DNA of 64,000 bases from Chelydra serpentina (taxonomy: Eukaryota > Chordata > Testudines > Chelydridae): contig JBAIAC010000040.1 of NCBI GenBank assembly GCA_037349315.1, positions 17,502,001 through 17,566,000 of the forward strand, in the 5' to 3' direction. Every line of letters begins with the position of its first letter. The stretch's first letter is position 1. Below the pieces are notes generated by a model. The model saw nothing but the letters and a program-made list of their open reading frames with translations, was not told the origin of the DNA and searched no databases. Position numbers and translations under genes: made by a program. Shown here one piece after another: positions 47,282-60,300 of this stretch.

Positions 47282-49621
47282 CTGGAAAACAAAAGACACA
47301 GGAAATCAACCCAAGGAAACCATCAGCAAAACACTCTCAGGGTCAGGATACATTTAGATGGAAAGTCCCAAGCTTCAGACATTACAGGGTATAATGTCTG
47401 ACATTACTACCCGGCAACTGCACTGCTTAAAAACTTGGGAGTTACATCTGGCGGGTATGTCATTTTTCAGCAGGATTACAATGCTTGGTCACTACAGGAG
47501 TTATTTGCATGAGCTCTTACAGAGCTGGAAGTACATTTCCATGTAATTATACAACAACATTTGATTATGAAACGCTACAAATTAAAAACAGCAATTGTAA
47601 GAACTCCACCACGAAGATGGTATGGTACTATGTAAAGTGCTGAACCAGTCATTATTTCCAGGGCACACATTTCTTAGGAATGAACAAAAAAACTCAAGAA
47701 ACTGAAATTATACACCATTTTTTTAAAGTTACAAGAGGGGGAAAAAATCCTTTCTACATGAAAACCGCACAAGTCAAACAAAACTGCTTGGAAACCTCAC
47801 AATCCAAGCAACAGTAAGAATGGCTTTTTTGCTTCCCGTGATCCCGATCCTGCAGTCCTCGTGCATGTCAAGCTTCCACTGACAACAGGCCAGGCCCCAA
47901 CATGTGCAAAGATGCGAGTGTATTTCCCCAAGACTGAGAGGAACATGGATCCGAGAGCACAACTAACAAAATCAATAGTTACATTAAGAGTCAGCTCAAG
48001 TCTAATTACACGTTATCCGGATGTACTGGTGAGCATTTGCCATTTGTGTCAGTGTCCATTTCTAAAGTTAGCATTTCCCACAACACTGAAAATCAGCATC
48101 TACAAAGCTATTTTTTGGTTACCGCAGTTACCGCTTACATTGCATTTCTTCTAAAGATCGAGACATCAAGTAATGATCTTTACAAGGCAGGTCCTTCATT
48201 TTAGACCCAAATTTGCCTCCATCTCATACCACAGAACCTGGGGTTCTCATCTTTCTTGATTATTGTCAATTATCTACTAAGCTAAAACACTGCATTACGA
48301 GACTGTGACTGGAGGAAATTATTTATGCCACAGAAATCAACCCCACTCAGGTCAAAGCTCCCTGCACTATCTGCCCTATTTTTTTCCTTGGCCTAATTTT
48401 GGGTCTTTGTCCCTGGGGAGGAGCTCACACTCTACTGCTCAATTCTAAGCGAGGACTTTCACGTGAAAGACATTGAATTATTGCATTCCGCTTCTCCCCT
48501 CTCTGGGCATACAGCAGTATCTCCATCCCTTCTTTCCAGGTGCATGGAGGCTGCCCAGACTAGTTCAATCAGGTTTAAATCTTCATTTTTGATTGGTTTG
48601 AAAGTTAGCGAAAACTCTGTCACTCAAGGTTTCCAAGGTTATGTTTCTCAGAACAGTAAGTGAGATCCTTACGGCATGGTTATACTCTGAGAAATGACTG
48701 AAAACAGCATTTCTACATTTACTCTATCACAGTGACTCCTCATCACACTGGTTCAGTTTACTAGTAAAACAAAGTTTTTTCTAACTGCTAGCCATGCAAA
48801 TTGTGCCTGGGATCTGAAATTCAACTGTGATTTTTCTGACTTGTACACCACCAGGAAGAGATTCTGCAATTGGAATTTAGTTAATTCCATTCATCGTGTG
48901 TGCACCACAAAAGAATCCAACTCTCTCTCTCCCATAACTGCGTTGGTTCTGCAGCACTAATGGGAGAGTAAAGCAGTAAAAAAGGTAGAGAGTTACATAA
49001 GACTAGCATCACTAACATGAACAGCTCTGACTCTGAATACATGTTCTGGGAGCAGATTTGCTAAGTAACATACCACCTTTATAGTCATGCTTCTGACTGT
49101 AACTCATCCTCCTCTAGTTGTACATAAGAGGAAAGAACAGTTAAAATAACCCACAGCTAAATATTTAGCAGTGGCCCTGTCTCGAGAAACTTGGGAAACA
49201 GTCTCTGAATCAAATTCCTTTACACTTCCTTTTGGAAAATGGGAAATGTACACAGCACAGTATCTTTACCCCTGATCAAACAATGACTGTGAAATCTCTA
49301 TTTGAGACCAAGATAAACTGATGAAAACAAGACTCTATCCTCACATTAGTAACCATATCTCTGGATGGGTCATCTTTGTCTGATATTTCCCTCTGCTGTA
49401 GCGATGGCAATCAATACATCTCTTACAATAAAGAGAAGAATTTCCAGTTGCAGGGAAATGAGAATGTTGCATTATCTAATGTTTGTGAGATCATTCCACA
49501 TTTCGGGACCAGCATGAAGTCATAGTAAAAGGGCAACCCGCCTGAGATGATTTTTGTGGCCATGTATTCATCTACATGAAAATGAAGGTGGAGAAGTCAA
49601 ACAACTCATTGAAGGCAAGAA

Positions 49622-49636
49622 TTTTTTTTTTTTTTT
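49622..49636 (+). repeat. Poly-T run in SSH1 intron 2
   Basis: Fifteen T. A similar run of 14 T lies at 50628-50641. Neither is attached to a recognisable element. Confidence 0.85.
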
Positions 49637-51083
49637 AATCATGCACATTTCTCGGACAGTGGCCCCAGCCTCACAAAAGACAGCTCTCTGAAAAGCAGAC
49701 AGTACATATTTCCCTACCACTAACTGCTCTCATGTCCCACATCATCCTTTTCTATAGTGGATTTCAAATATCCAGTGATCCAATACATCACATGTCAAAG
49801 CTCCCCTTTGTGAAAGCTCTTATTTTAGGAGTTTTATTAAAATGCGAATGCTGCCCAACGCTATCCCAAAGATACATTCTAAGAACATGGGCTTCCCGCA
49901 AAAGAGATTTTTCTGTACTTTCTAACATTTCATGCAACTGTTCCGGAATACAGCTAACAAATGAAAACATGAAGAAAAAAAAAAGAATATTCCAACTCAT
50001 TTCTACATTGGTTCTTAAAAAGGAGCACATTTCTAAATCATATTATTTTGCTAAAAGCAACAAAACTCATTTCTGGACCTCAGTTACCATTATCTCTGCA
50101 AGACACAGGATTTTTCAGGCGTTTCAGTAAAATGTCTTAAAAAAAACACCCCAAAACAAAAAACAATACCCCCCACCACTACACAACAAACCCTAACCTG
50201 CTGAGCCTGAGCAGCCTGACAATGCTCTAGTGAGCGACATTTGGTAGCAGAATAAAAACAAGTGGCATGTACATACTAATTTGGACTGGATTTCTTTGAG
50301 CAGCAGAAGCACTGTGCTGGCCCAAGAGACAGGCAGAAGTCAGTAAAACCGAAAAGATTCATAACCAACTGTTAAACTCACATCCTTTTGCTTCTAAACC
50401 CTTTAAAAAAAGAAAGAAAGAAAGGAGACCGCATATTCTGTGAGAAGCAGATAAATCTCTTGTCCGTTGATGCTACCCAGGAACTGGATGACTTTTAGAG
50501 AACACTGTGTCTTCCACTGATATCCTGGCTTGAAAAAGCACTTGTCCTAACATATCCTGATGAAAGAGGGCCATTCAAAGGGGGAAAAAACAGCTGAAGC
50601 TTGTTTAATCATTTCCCTCCTACAGACTTTTTTTTTTTTTTCCCTTGCACACTCTGGAAGCAACACAGCACATATCAGAAAATGCAAAGCAAAACAGCTG
50701 GGCTCCAAATAAACGTCAAATTCATTTGGACATCACTAGATAAAAAGTGTCACATTGACTGATGACTATTTGTTTTTAATAAATATACACTGCATACCAA
50801 TACAGTAATGTAGCTATAAGAAAAGCATCAATTTAAGTTTTTCCTTGCTTACAGCATGGCTACCAAAGTTTGCTTCATTCTTTTACAGGGTGAAGCATGA
50901 GTAACTGAGATACTAGTAAAATGAAACCTTTCAGACAGTTTAGTATTGTTGTTTGTTCGCAGCTGGTCACAACCAAAGTCGCTGAAGAAGGCTTCTTACA
51001 AACCCATGACTAATTGTCCAGGGTTTTTCTACAGGCATGAACCATAATCACATGCTTACATCTAGCAAGTACCACTGGGTTAA

Positions 51084-51210
51084 CCTAGGGTGACCCGATG
51101 TCCCGATTTTATAGGGACAGTCCCGATTTTCAGGTCTTTTTCTTATATAGGCTCCTATTACCTCCCAACCCTGTCCTGATTTTTCACATTTGCTGTCTGG
51201 TCACCCTAGG
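51084..51210. mobile_element. piggyBac-like MITE with TTAA target sites (127 bp)
   Basis: The termini are CCTAGGGTGACC and GGTCACCCTAGG, a perfect 12-bp inverted repeat. Each end is flanked directly by TTAA (51080-51083 and 51211-51214), the target duplication of piggyBac-type transposons. The interior contains GATTTTATAGGGACAGTCCC and TTTTTCTTATATAGGCTCCT, familiar from turtle genomes. There is no coding capacity. Confidence 0.85.
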
Positions 51211-51394
51211 TTAACCAAAGGAAGAGGATGCTTCATTACATTTTTTTCCCTGCCTGCCCCTCTCAACTAGGAAACACAAACGCCCCCCACACCAAATTCT
51301 CACCAATTCTGTCCCTTTCCAAGAGGAGTCACTCCAGGCTCCTGACTAAATGCAATGCTCAGAGTCCAAGTGACATTTGAGGGCCAAGGAGGGT

Positions 51395-51600
51395 TTTGAG
51401 GGTGTCAGGAAATTTGGGTTCTATACCCAGCTCTATCACTGACCTCCAGCGTTTGACCTCAGGAAATTCACTCATCTCTCTGTGCCCCAGCTTCCTGATC
51501 TGTCATTGGGGGATAAGAATATGACCCTGCCCACAGAGGTGTGAGACGACATTCACTAGTGTCTGTAAAATGCATTGAGAGCCCCACCGTGAAGATGCTG
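51395..51600 (+). mobile_element. MIR-like SINE in SSH1 intron 2
   Basis: GGTTCTATACCCAGCTCTAT (B-box region), CTCATCTCTCTGTGCCCCAG and CTGATCTGTCATTGGGGGAT. It is followed by an oppositely oriented copy about 270 bp away. Confidence 0.65.
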
Positions 51601-51869
51601 CCATGTCATGTATTACAATTGATAACCTTCTCTGTCAGGAAAGCAGGGGTTCTCCAGCCCTCATGGAAAAGAACCTTGTGACATGGTGGCCCGTATCCTG
51701 CTCTAAAGTCACAACAGGGCAAATTCAGGGTAATTTCAGCGAGTTCAAGTCAGCAGAGCTATTCCAGATCTACACTGGAGGGGGAGCCGTACATGTCCCA
51801 TTGTTTACAAGTGTGAGGACTTGCGGGTCCAAGTTCTGTAGTTCCTTTGATATTTATGCTACTTTGCCC

Positions 51870-52065
51870 TCCTTGTACAGGGCCTTTATCCATACAGCTC
51901 AAAGTATTTTACAAACTGGGTAAAGTAGGCTCATCCCCATGTTGCGGGTGGGGAAACGGAGGCACGGAGGGCCAGTTGCTTAAACTACAGAAACAAAGCA
52001 ACTCAGTACTTTTTCCCCAGTTTCTCCCGACTAACAGTCCTCGGCTCTAACCACTGACCCACACT
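51870..52065 (-). mobile_element. MIR-like SINE in SSH1 intron 2
   Basis: CTCAAAGTATTTTACAAACT, CGGGTGGGGAAACGGAGGCA and CTCGGCTCTAACCACTGACC, the reverse complement of the family. It ends less than 200 bp downstream of the candidate alternative exon. Confidence 0.6.
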
Positions 52066-52255
52066 GCCAGTCACATTTTAAAGAAAAATATGTACTGCTG
52101 TTTGAAAAAGTTACTCACAAGGACATGGCTGCAGACACACTGCAATTACATTTCAGCTGTTTAAAGAGACAATTTGTGGTGCTTTCTGATCATTTCAAAA
52201 CCTGTCTCCTATGGCCCCAAATATAAAAAAAGGAATTGAAGTCTTTTAAACATAC

Positions 52256-52359
52256 CTCATCTTTGACCTCACGACAAAACGCATGTTACTGAATGGGCGC
52301 TCACAGCTGGAAGCATAGCCCAATTGCATAACGTTCCGACACGCTCGTTTTGACATCAT
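52256..52359 (-). CDS. SSH1: Candidate alternative first coding exon of SSH1
   Basis: The reverse strand reads tandem ATG codons (52359 and 52356) followed by 34 open codons and two bases (AG). A consensus-like donor GTATGT follows at 52255. An in-frame TGA lies two codons upstream of the first ATG, so translation could start here. The encoded peptide begins MMSKRACRNV and ends RFVVRSKM. The two leftover bases join the single leading base of exon 3 (C) to make AGC, giving KM-S-LSESFFMVKG in frame. They do not fit exon 2, which starts in phase 0, so the predicted product skips exons 1 and 2. Spliced this way the protein would be 1080 residues. I do not recognise the peptide. Conservation or RNA data are not available here. 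Confidence 0.55.
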
Positions 52360-55300
52360 GCCTCAGGCAATGGTGAACAGTGGGCACAAAACTTGCATGC
52401 TTAGGGTATTGTAGTTGTTTTTTAATGGGAAAGCTCACATACTGGTAATGGCTGTGCATTACGGGATATAGCACAACACTGTATCTTCAACTCAACTCCA
52501 TTCATCTCGGAGTAAGGGACAGAGGTCATTTCATTCACGAGGAAGAGGCACCACCAGGGTAGAAAGCAGCAGCTCCTTAACAGTTTAGGACAGGAAGTAG
52601 AAAAACGTATCTAACTGAAACTGCAGGAGGAATTTAAGACGGCAGAACTTAATCACCAGAGTTGACGTTTGCCCAGGATACTCTGACTCTTGCTAAAAGT
52701 GTCCTGGAATCTTTAATGAACATAGTGGTCAGGGACTTTGTTTTTAAGTCTCACTGCAATACGGCATCTATAGCATCACAGAGCCTCCTGGGGCATGATA
52801 AACTGATTATCACTGCATTTGCGGCTGATCACATCTGATCAAGTACATTGAGGGCAGCTGGAGTTCAGATTCAGTTACTTAGAATTGTGGTCCAACTAGT
52901 CTCTAAGAGAATAACAGAAATTGTGAATCTCAAACTTTATTTTCCCAATTTCTGAACTATTGCGGCAGACTTCCACACCTTCTGGCTAAGCAGTACCATC
53001 ATCCTCCCTGCAGAGACTGCATGCTCTGGCTACAGGAAATGGCGAGAGAGGATCTTTGTTCCACTGGATAGGAAACTGCAGGGGAGAAATCACACACAAC
53101 TAACTTTCCAGCTCCTTGCTCACTCGGTCAGCAATTCTCTCCCGTTGTTCTGTGTCCTGGCTGCAGCACCACTGAAGGAACTGCACTCACTGAGCCTCCC
53201 TCAAATTAAAGTCTGTAAATGACAGATAATTGCCTATCGTATTTAGGGTGTCAAGTTTCTGTGAAGGAGCCTGTATTCTGGATGTCCCTAACAGTTTCAG
53301 GGCCTCCTCCCAAACAGAGAAAGCCCTCCCTGGATCAAGGCTTTGGAGCGGAGCCTGGAGCTGGAGCGTGGAGCAGTAGGTTCATGCCCAGAGCTGGAGC
53401 GGAGTCGGAACGGAGCAATTCAAAAATTCGATTGCTCCAAATCCCTGCCCTGGATGCTCTTTTTCCATTTCACTAAAACTTTTAATCACAGGCAATGGCT
53501 CTTCTATAGCCTCTTGTATAGCTTGGATAGCCTTACCCACAGAAGCTCGGTAACCAGGCCTTCCACAGGCACAAAGCCACGCCTTATTTCCAATGCACTC
53601 TCTCTTTGTCAAAATCGAAATTCTTAACTGCTTCCTCATCAACTGAAAGATGTGTATGTGTGCCTGTGTGGGATGGGAGTGAAGGACATCAGTCCTTTAG
53701 TACTAGCCCACAGCCCAGCAGGGAGGCACAGCCTTGATCCACTGAACAGACAATTCCCCTAACCACAGCCATTTGAACAGGCATGTGCCCTCCACACGCT
53801 CAAAAGCATTTTCAGCAGCCGTTGATGCAATCACTAGGCTGCTCCCATCCAGCATGGAGAATAATAAGCACTTTCTCCATGTTCTCCGACAGGCTCTGCC
53901 CCCCCATCGTCCCCCCACCCCAGTTACCTGTCGCACCCTATCTCATCTAGCAGTGACCATCACGAGCCTAGAGCTGCTGAACACCACACAGGACGTCGGC
54001 CTCTTCATTCCAAAATACAAGAGGGGGCAGATTCATCTAAAGGAGAGTCTGGCTCCAGGAGAATTAAAAGGTTTCCAACACCAGGAGGACTTTACATGGT
54101 GTATTTGACAATATCTGGCCAAACCCAACCATAGCATTCACCCGTTTACGGCATGGGAGTTGTGCCCCTGTGCGCCAGGGCAGAATTCGGCCCATCATCT
54201 TTAGATGAAACAAATACACATTTCTACCAATCCCACCCCGCACTCTGTTACACTTGAGAACACGCCGCAGAATATCAGCTCCCTATCTTCACATGCTCTT
54301 CTGCTCATCATTCCCAAGCTGATTAGTTCAGGGGAAATCGGTTTCCAAGCTCCACTGTTAAAAACACTTGCTTTGTAACTATGCCTTTGGCAAAGGAGGC
54401 TCCAGCTATCTTTTCTTTTCTGTTCAGTACAGTCATTGGCTCAGAAAAGCCAAAATATCTCAAGGCAATTCTGCAGCAAAATGTAATGAAGGAGCCTTTG
54501 CTTAGTTTCCCCAGTTGCACTCCTAGAAATGTGAGATACCACCCAGGCCCCCTGCACAGCACATTCAGGGGACTGTTTCCAAATGGCTGAACCATCTCAC
54601 AAGTTAGTCTCTTACTGAAGTGGCCCATTAGCGAAGCCAGTTAAGGAGCAAACTTGCAGCCTTCTTGAAATATTGAAATACAAACAAAATATAAGGGGTG
54701 ATTCAGGGAAGCAAGTATCAGGAAGATAAACGTGTAGCAATACAGTTCCTGCTTCTTCAGCCAAGAGGACAATGAAAGTGCACTGACTGCTTGCTTTGGC
54801 TTGATACGAGATACATCAGCTAACACTTCCTGACCAAGATAGGGGCCTTCCCAAGGGGTTTTATGTGACACAATAGAGCTGGTGGAAAATTAACTTTATA
54901 GCTACCCATTTACATGTCCTGTAAAATCTGTGAAATAGACATTAGAATCCTTTAAAGCAACAGCAGCTTATTTCTCCACTTTTCCTGCTTTAACGAAGTG
55001 CATCATACATTTAAAATGTTTATTCGCTCTGCGTAACACATACCATCATCTCAGTCGTACGGAAAGCCTGGCATGCCCCAGCAAATACAATAAAATGGAG
55101 TCTCCTTTATAAAGCTAGTTGATAGCACTGTAGTTCCCACTTCCTGCTGAAACACAATGTGTTATGGACTGACCCAGTACCGTACCTAATGATCTGCATT
55201 GCCATGCAAAAGACCTGGTTACATTTCCTGGACCAGAAGAAAAGGGAACGCTCAAGGGACCAATCTCAATCTGTGTTTTATCCTTCACAAGTGAGATTCT

Positions 55301-56625
55301 ACTATAGAAATATGGACACTGCAAGATGTGCTAAAAATCCACCATGGTTTGTTTTCACACTCGAAATACGGGCACACCTGACCTCCTGTTGTGAACAGTG
55401 CACTACAAAGGGCTATTTCCTGCACGCAGAAGCACTCTCGATAGAGCTCCCTCTAGAGGACATTCAGAACACTCAGACCTACATTTTGAAGAGTGGACCA
55501 TAACTTGGATGCCCAACTTGACACATTTAAGGCCTGATTTTCAGAGCCACTGTGCACCCACACTCCCTCTGCAGTCAGTGGGAGCTCAGCACCTCTAAAA
55601 AACCCCAGAACCTACATGTCTCAAATCGGGCATCCAGAAACCCAGGCACCTGAAATTAGGGGACAGTTTGAAAATATTTTGTCTTTGTGCATTTCATTAC
55701 CTGCTCCTGAGATGGTAAAGCTCTTCCCATCTCTTTGGCTGAACTAGGGATTGCTAAAGCAAGTCCTACCCAGCCAGCCTAAGCAGAAGACAGGTTGCTA
55801 CAATGAAGGGGCCTATGGTGTGAGAAGTGCTCCAAACCAAAGGAAGCCCTGTCCCAGAGAGAACCCCCTCACCTTACTAAAAGGAAGTGGAACTGGAAAT
55901 ACACTCCTACATGCACCAACCTGGCCACAATAGCAAAGGTTCTCTTTCCAAAAGACAGACAATCCTATACTCCAAGATCCAGTGTGTGCGGGGAACAGCA
56001 CCCCCATCAGCAACTCACATCAGATAATGCAGGAAAATTCCAGCCCTCTGGTGCATTTCAAGTCAAAAAGGGGGCTAGTGAGCAAGAAATCCTGGCAATC
56101 TTCACTCTAAATGTTTTTAACACTCCAGCAACAAAAGGAGTTTCTGAGCCTGTATTGTTTGGCTGAAAGGCGTGGGCTGTATTCACAGCACAAGAATGCT
56201 AAGAAGCATTTCAGACACTGTAGGCCATTCACAGTGCCAGATACAAACTCTCTTTCAGCACAAAAAGGAAAAAGAAAAATGAAACCAATCATTAAACCCA
56301 CCAAAGCTTATTCCGCAGCATAAATGGACCTACAGTGACGTGCCGCAAGTCAATCCAGTGTACCTCGAGATTGCTACATCATGCTTCACATATTCACCCC
56401 AAGTTCAACCGCGGACGCCAGAGCCACTGGAGGGGGAAGAGCAAGGAAACACACATTTACCACAGTGCTAAAGCGCCCCCACTTGGAGCAAATGAGTGTG
56501 TCTCATGCAGTCAGTCTGTCCGTCCATGATGGACACACAGGAATAGGGGTTACATTTTCAAAAGCACCTACATCCCATTTTAAAAAATGACTTTGGCACT
56601 TAGGAGCCTGACTTCCACTGAGACT

Positions 56626-56865
56626 CAGGGTATGTCTGCACTTCAATTAGACACCCGCGGCTGGCCCGTGCCAGCTGACGAGGGCTCATGGGGCTGGGGC
56701 TAAGGGGCTATTTAACTATACTATAGATGTTCGGACTCGGGAAGAGCGCAGGCTCTAGGACGCTGCAAGGCTGAAGGGTCCCAGAGCTTGAATGTCTACA
56801 CCACAATTAAACAGCCCCGTGAGCCCGAGTCAGGGTGTCTAGCTACAGTGTAGACATACCCTCTG
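56626..56865. mobile_element. Palindromic MITE
   Basis: The left end is AGGGTATGTCTGCAC and the right end is GTGTAGACATACCCT, near-perfect inverted repeats. The arms (TTAGACACCCGCGGCTGGCC on the left, ACACCACAATTAAACAGCCC on the right) are partly complementary. It fits an abundant turtle MITE. Confidence 0.65.
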
Positions 56866-56897
56866 TGGCCCGAGTCAGGGTGTCTAGCTACAGTGTA
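56824..56897 (+). repeat. 29-bp direct repeat at the MITE's right arm
   Basis: CCCGAGTCAGGGTGTCTAGC and the following bases occur at 56824 and again at 56869. The right arm of the MITE was partially duplicated after or during insertion. Confidence 0.8.
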
Positions 56898-57272
56898 ATC
56901 ACACCCTATGGCACCTCAATCTCTTCTGAAAATTAGACTTAGGCACTTTTGAAAATTTTACTCTGTGTTTTTAAAATGGCCAGCAAGATGCTTACAAACC
57001 AGCTGAGCAGTGTATTATTTCAGGAACATCCTCCTGGCTCCTCCCCCACCCCCAAATCACCACCACCAAATTCTGCCTAGATTGGCTTCCCTAGACCTCC
57101 CTGGAAACAAACTCCCCTAGCTGCTCCTTCTGCCCCGCCTCTGTCAGTCCATCCGGTGTTACCCTCCCAACTCTCCTCTGGACTCTATAGCTAGATGATG
57201 GGACAGCTTTGTAGCCTAGTGCAGACTTTGCTCCCCAATGCACTGGTGGGCTGTAGCGAGCCAGCTAGTCAC

Positions 57273-57313
57273 ATGGTGCTGGGCTGGCTTTCCTCCTCAC
57301 TTCCAGCTCCAGA
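57273..57313 (-). CDS. SSH1: SSH1 exon 2 (candidate)
   Basis: This is a 41-nt candidate exon encoding SGAGSEEESQPST plus two bases. The acceptor is a pyrimidine-rich tract ending TTTTAATGCAG. The donor is a weak GTGACT after CAT. Joined to exon 3 it gives GSEE followed by seven residues and then LSESFF. In mammalian SSH1 the same GSEE to LSES spacing is also seven residues, and SSH2 has a similar SQP-containing stretch here. It begins in phase 0 and ends with two bases of a codon, exactly what exon 3 needs. The exon is short and its donor is poor, so this call is less certain than the other exons. Confidence 0.55.
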
Positions 57314-60300
57314 CTGCATTAAAAGAACCGAAAAAACACTCAGTGCTTCCCTAGTGTTTTGCCATGTAAGCAATTGCTATAGATGCCACGGGCTCGTGTG
57401 AGGGGAGGTAGACCACACAACCGGGAACGGCAGGGGAGGTGTCCAGGAGAAAAACGCCGTGACACTGCTCCCTGCTAGAGAACAATTTGGAACGTTTGAC
57501 CGAGCAGATCCTGTGTGTGTTAGTGCCTCAGAGAGAGAGTCTCAGGAATGCTGCTCCTCAGGCAGGAGCAAAGTCTGCTCCTCTCTCTGCCAAGCTGCCA
57601 GCATACTGACCAATCTGCCGCCACTCTGTTCCCGAGCTCATTATTTTAAACCTTCAAACTATTTTATTCGTCACCCCAGCTCAGCTGCCCTTTGCCAGGG
57701 GCTCCCAACATCACGCCCCCATAGCCACTGGGGAGGGGAAGGTGAGGCTGGGTGGCCGAGCACAGGAAGGCGAATAATAGTTTCCAGGATTAAGAAATGA
57801 GCCCACAAATGGAATGAGCAGTGGTCAGCCACCACACAGACAGACAACAGTGCAGAGAGTGACTGAAAACCCCAGCAACACCAGCAGCGCGTGTGCCCAG
57901 AAAATGCAGAGCTGACGGGTTTTAGAACGATTCCAAAAAAGGCAGCAGAGGCCAGGGCATATCTGACACATCAGTGATGTGTACAAAATAAACCCAGCAA
58001 AACCAGGCAGGAGTAACTGAGCAAAAGCCAAAAAGCCTCTCATCTAGATCATCCCAGGCCAGCACACTCCCTAGTGGCACACTGCAGAGCAGCACCCGAG
58101 ACCGTCCAGGCTGCCTGTCTTCCCAGCGGCAGGGACAGTACAGCCACCATGCTGGGTAACAAGGAAAGCCCAAGAAAACAATAGCCTGCAAAGCCAGCCC
58201 ATGATGTAGCGGAGGTGGGTGGAAATCTTGGGGCCACCCCCCAACCAGCTATCTTTTAAGACCAGAGCAAGGGCCCCGAACCTGAAAGAACCAAGAGTGC
58301 ATTGCTACAAAGTTGGGCTGGGCTGGAAAGGGGAGATGCCCACACATAGATATGCTCTGAGCAGCCCCAAAGGAAGTGGGCAATGCTTGGCTGCTTGCTT
58401 TGGAAGTGGCCACTTGGACTGGGGAGAGGCAAACACACACACTGGAATGATCTGGATGGGACATCGTGGCATATCTGCTGCATTTTTGGAGATGCTTAGC
58501 CCCTGCAGCCGTCCGCCCATTGGCAAGAGCGGGGCTATTTTCTGTCACTCACACAGACCCCTAATCCCACCGCAGGTGCCTTTGCTAGTGATCTTTACAA
58601 CGTGGATTCCTACAGGAAATAAGCAAAGATGAGCTGCTGTGATTGTAGCAGTTGTCAACGTAGGACGGACAGTAAACAGCAACCGTAACAGGGTGTTCTT
58701 CTTCCGACTGTATGTGGATGCTCACAACCCTACAAACCAACTCTGCTGGAGCTTCTCAAGCTGCCCAACAGCTCTCTTAAAGGGGTACAACCAGGCTTAA
58801 GGTATCAACTACTCAAAAGGAAAGTTCTTTCCTACCCCCACCACCACCACCTGAGTTTTGCACTATCTATCATGAAAACAGTCTAACTTTATCCATCCCC
58901 ACTCTAATTTAATTCACCACTCAGTTGCTCCCTGTGTACCACAGCGCTTGCCAGCACACTCGCTTGAACTAGTGCCCCTCACCGTGGCCTCAATCCCACA
59001 AGGGGCTCGAGCACGCCACACCCCACTGAACAGTACATACAGCATCTTCACGATCAATCCCTATAGGAGAGACTCAGCTACAGGCAGGGCATTGTCTACG
59101 CGGACACCCCTGGAACCAGCCGGCCAATACGAACTGCCCAAATCTGTTCACCTCCTGGTCTTGCTGCAAACACTATTTGCTAAGGCTCTTAGGGAAGACA
59201 GGGTTTGAGTGTGAGGGGTCATGGCATACTTTCTGCTCCAAATTATAGGTAGTTTACACCGATTTACTTTTGTTGAATGGGAGCACAGTAATGGATTTCT
59301 GTGCGGATTGTGGTTCTAATGAACTGTCGGGGGTGGGGGGGAAGAGCAGCAGAGAGGTGTCTTTTTTTGAATGGATGCAGTTTGCTTCCTTTTAGCATTT
59401 CATTTCTATTAAAAGCAGGGCTTGACTGGTGTGTTTCGCTTTCTGATCCCATGCACTAGCATGGTGCTGTCGCTTTGCTGTTTCAGAGGCAGCTGAGGGA
59501 TTTTTAAATCTTGTCTACAGAAAAACAAACAAACAAAGCCCTTTTCATTTAAATTAAACAAAATCCATGAAGACTCCCTGTGTGTATTAGGTTTTCTACA
59601 ACTGTTTTTTAAAGCACTATTTGTTAGACAAACGTGCCGACCAAGCCTAGAAAAAGGTTCTAGCTCAGAGCCTTTTTAAAAAATGGTGACAGTATTTTTT
59701 GTTGCAGGGACGGGCTTCATGAAAGAAGTGAGCTTGCAGGAGGAGTCTGAAGCCACCCATCACCTTCCCTACACACGCCACATGACGTCTGAATACCAGG
59801 TCTCCGGACTGGCAATGGAGTGGCAGCCTGGAGCCCCCTGCTGAGACTCTGCCCAAGTCGATATAACCACACAGCGTTGCTCAGCTGCGAGCAGGCGACC
59901 GATGGTTAAGCTGGTGCTTCTTCCTACTCCACGTTTTTCAAATGTTCCTGCACCAGACAGTGCGGAATGTAAAGCCCTAATTATAACGTCGCCAGTTTCC
60001 AAGGCCACACCCACAGGGCAGACAGTTACAAATGGTCAGGGGCCTGAGAACTCATTTCCCCATTGTACGGTGCCCGCTAAGGCAGGCTGCTGCAGCCTTG
60101 TCAGGATATGATTCAGCATCCTGTTTTGAACATTTAATACACTCTTCAACTTCTGCCTCTGGATCGCCCACCGACTCACTTGAAGGCAATCAATAGTGTA
60201 GCAAAGTAGCTAGACAAGAACACAGTGAGGCTACTGTCTTTCCAAATAAATGCTCAAGACAGCCACCCTGACTTTCCTGAGCCCCAATATCCTCCCCAGC

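Larger units (their letters stand above)
56545..56960. repeat. Dispersed repeat interrupted by a nested MITE
   Basis: CATTTTCAAAAGCACCTACA and GGCACTTAGGAGCCTGACTT (left half) and CTTAGGCACTTTTGAAAATT (right half) belong to one palindromic repeat that also occurs in the SSH1 3' UTR. The two halves are separated by the MITE at 56626-56865. Confidence 0.6.
47282..57272 (-). other. SSH1: SSH1 intron 2
   Basis: About 10 kb, bounded by the candidate exon 2. It holds the alternative first exon, two SINEs in opposite orientation, the TTAA MITE and the nested MITE region. A short GGAGC-rich stretch lies at 53345-53430. The stretches 47300-51000 and 52400-56500 otherwise show only old, unclassifiable repeat fragments. 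Confidence 0.6.

Noticed and set aside
53345..53430. GGAGC-rich stretch with GGAGCAAT / ATTGCTCC ends as a possible hairpin RNA
   Set aside because: The arms are only 8 bp and the stretch resembles a common low-complexity turtle repeat.
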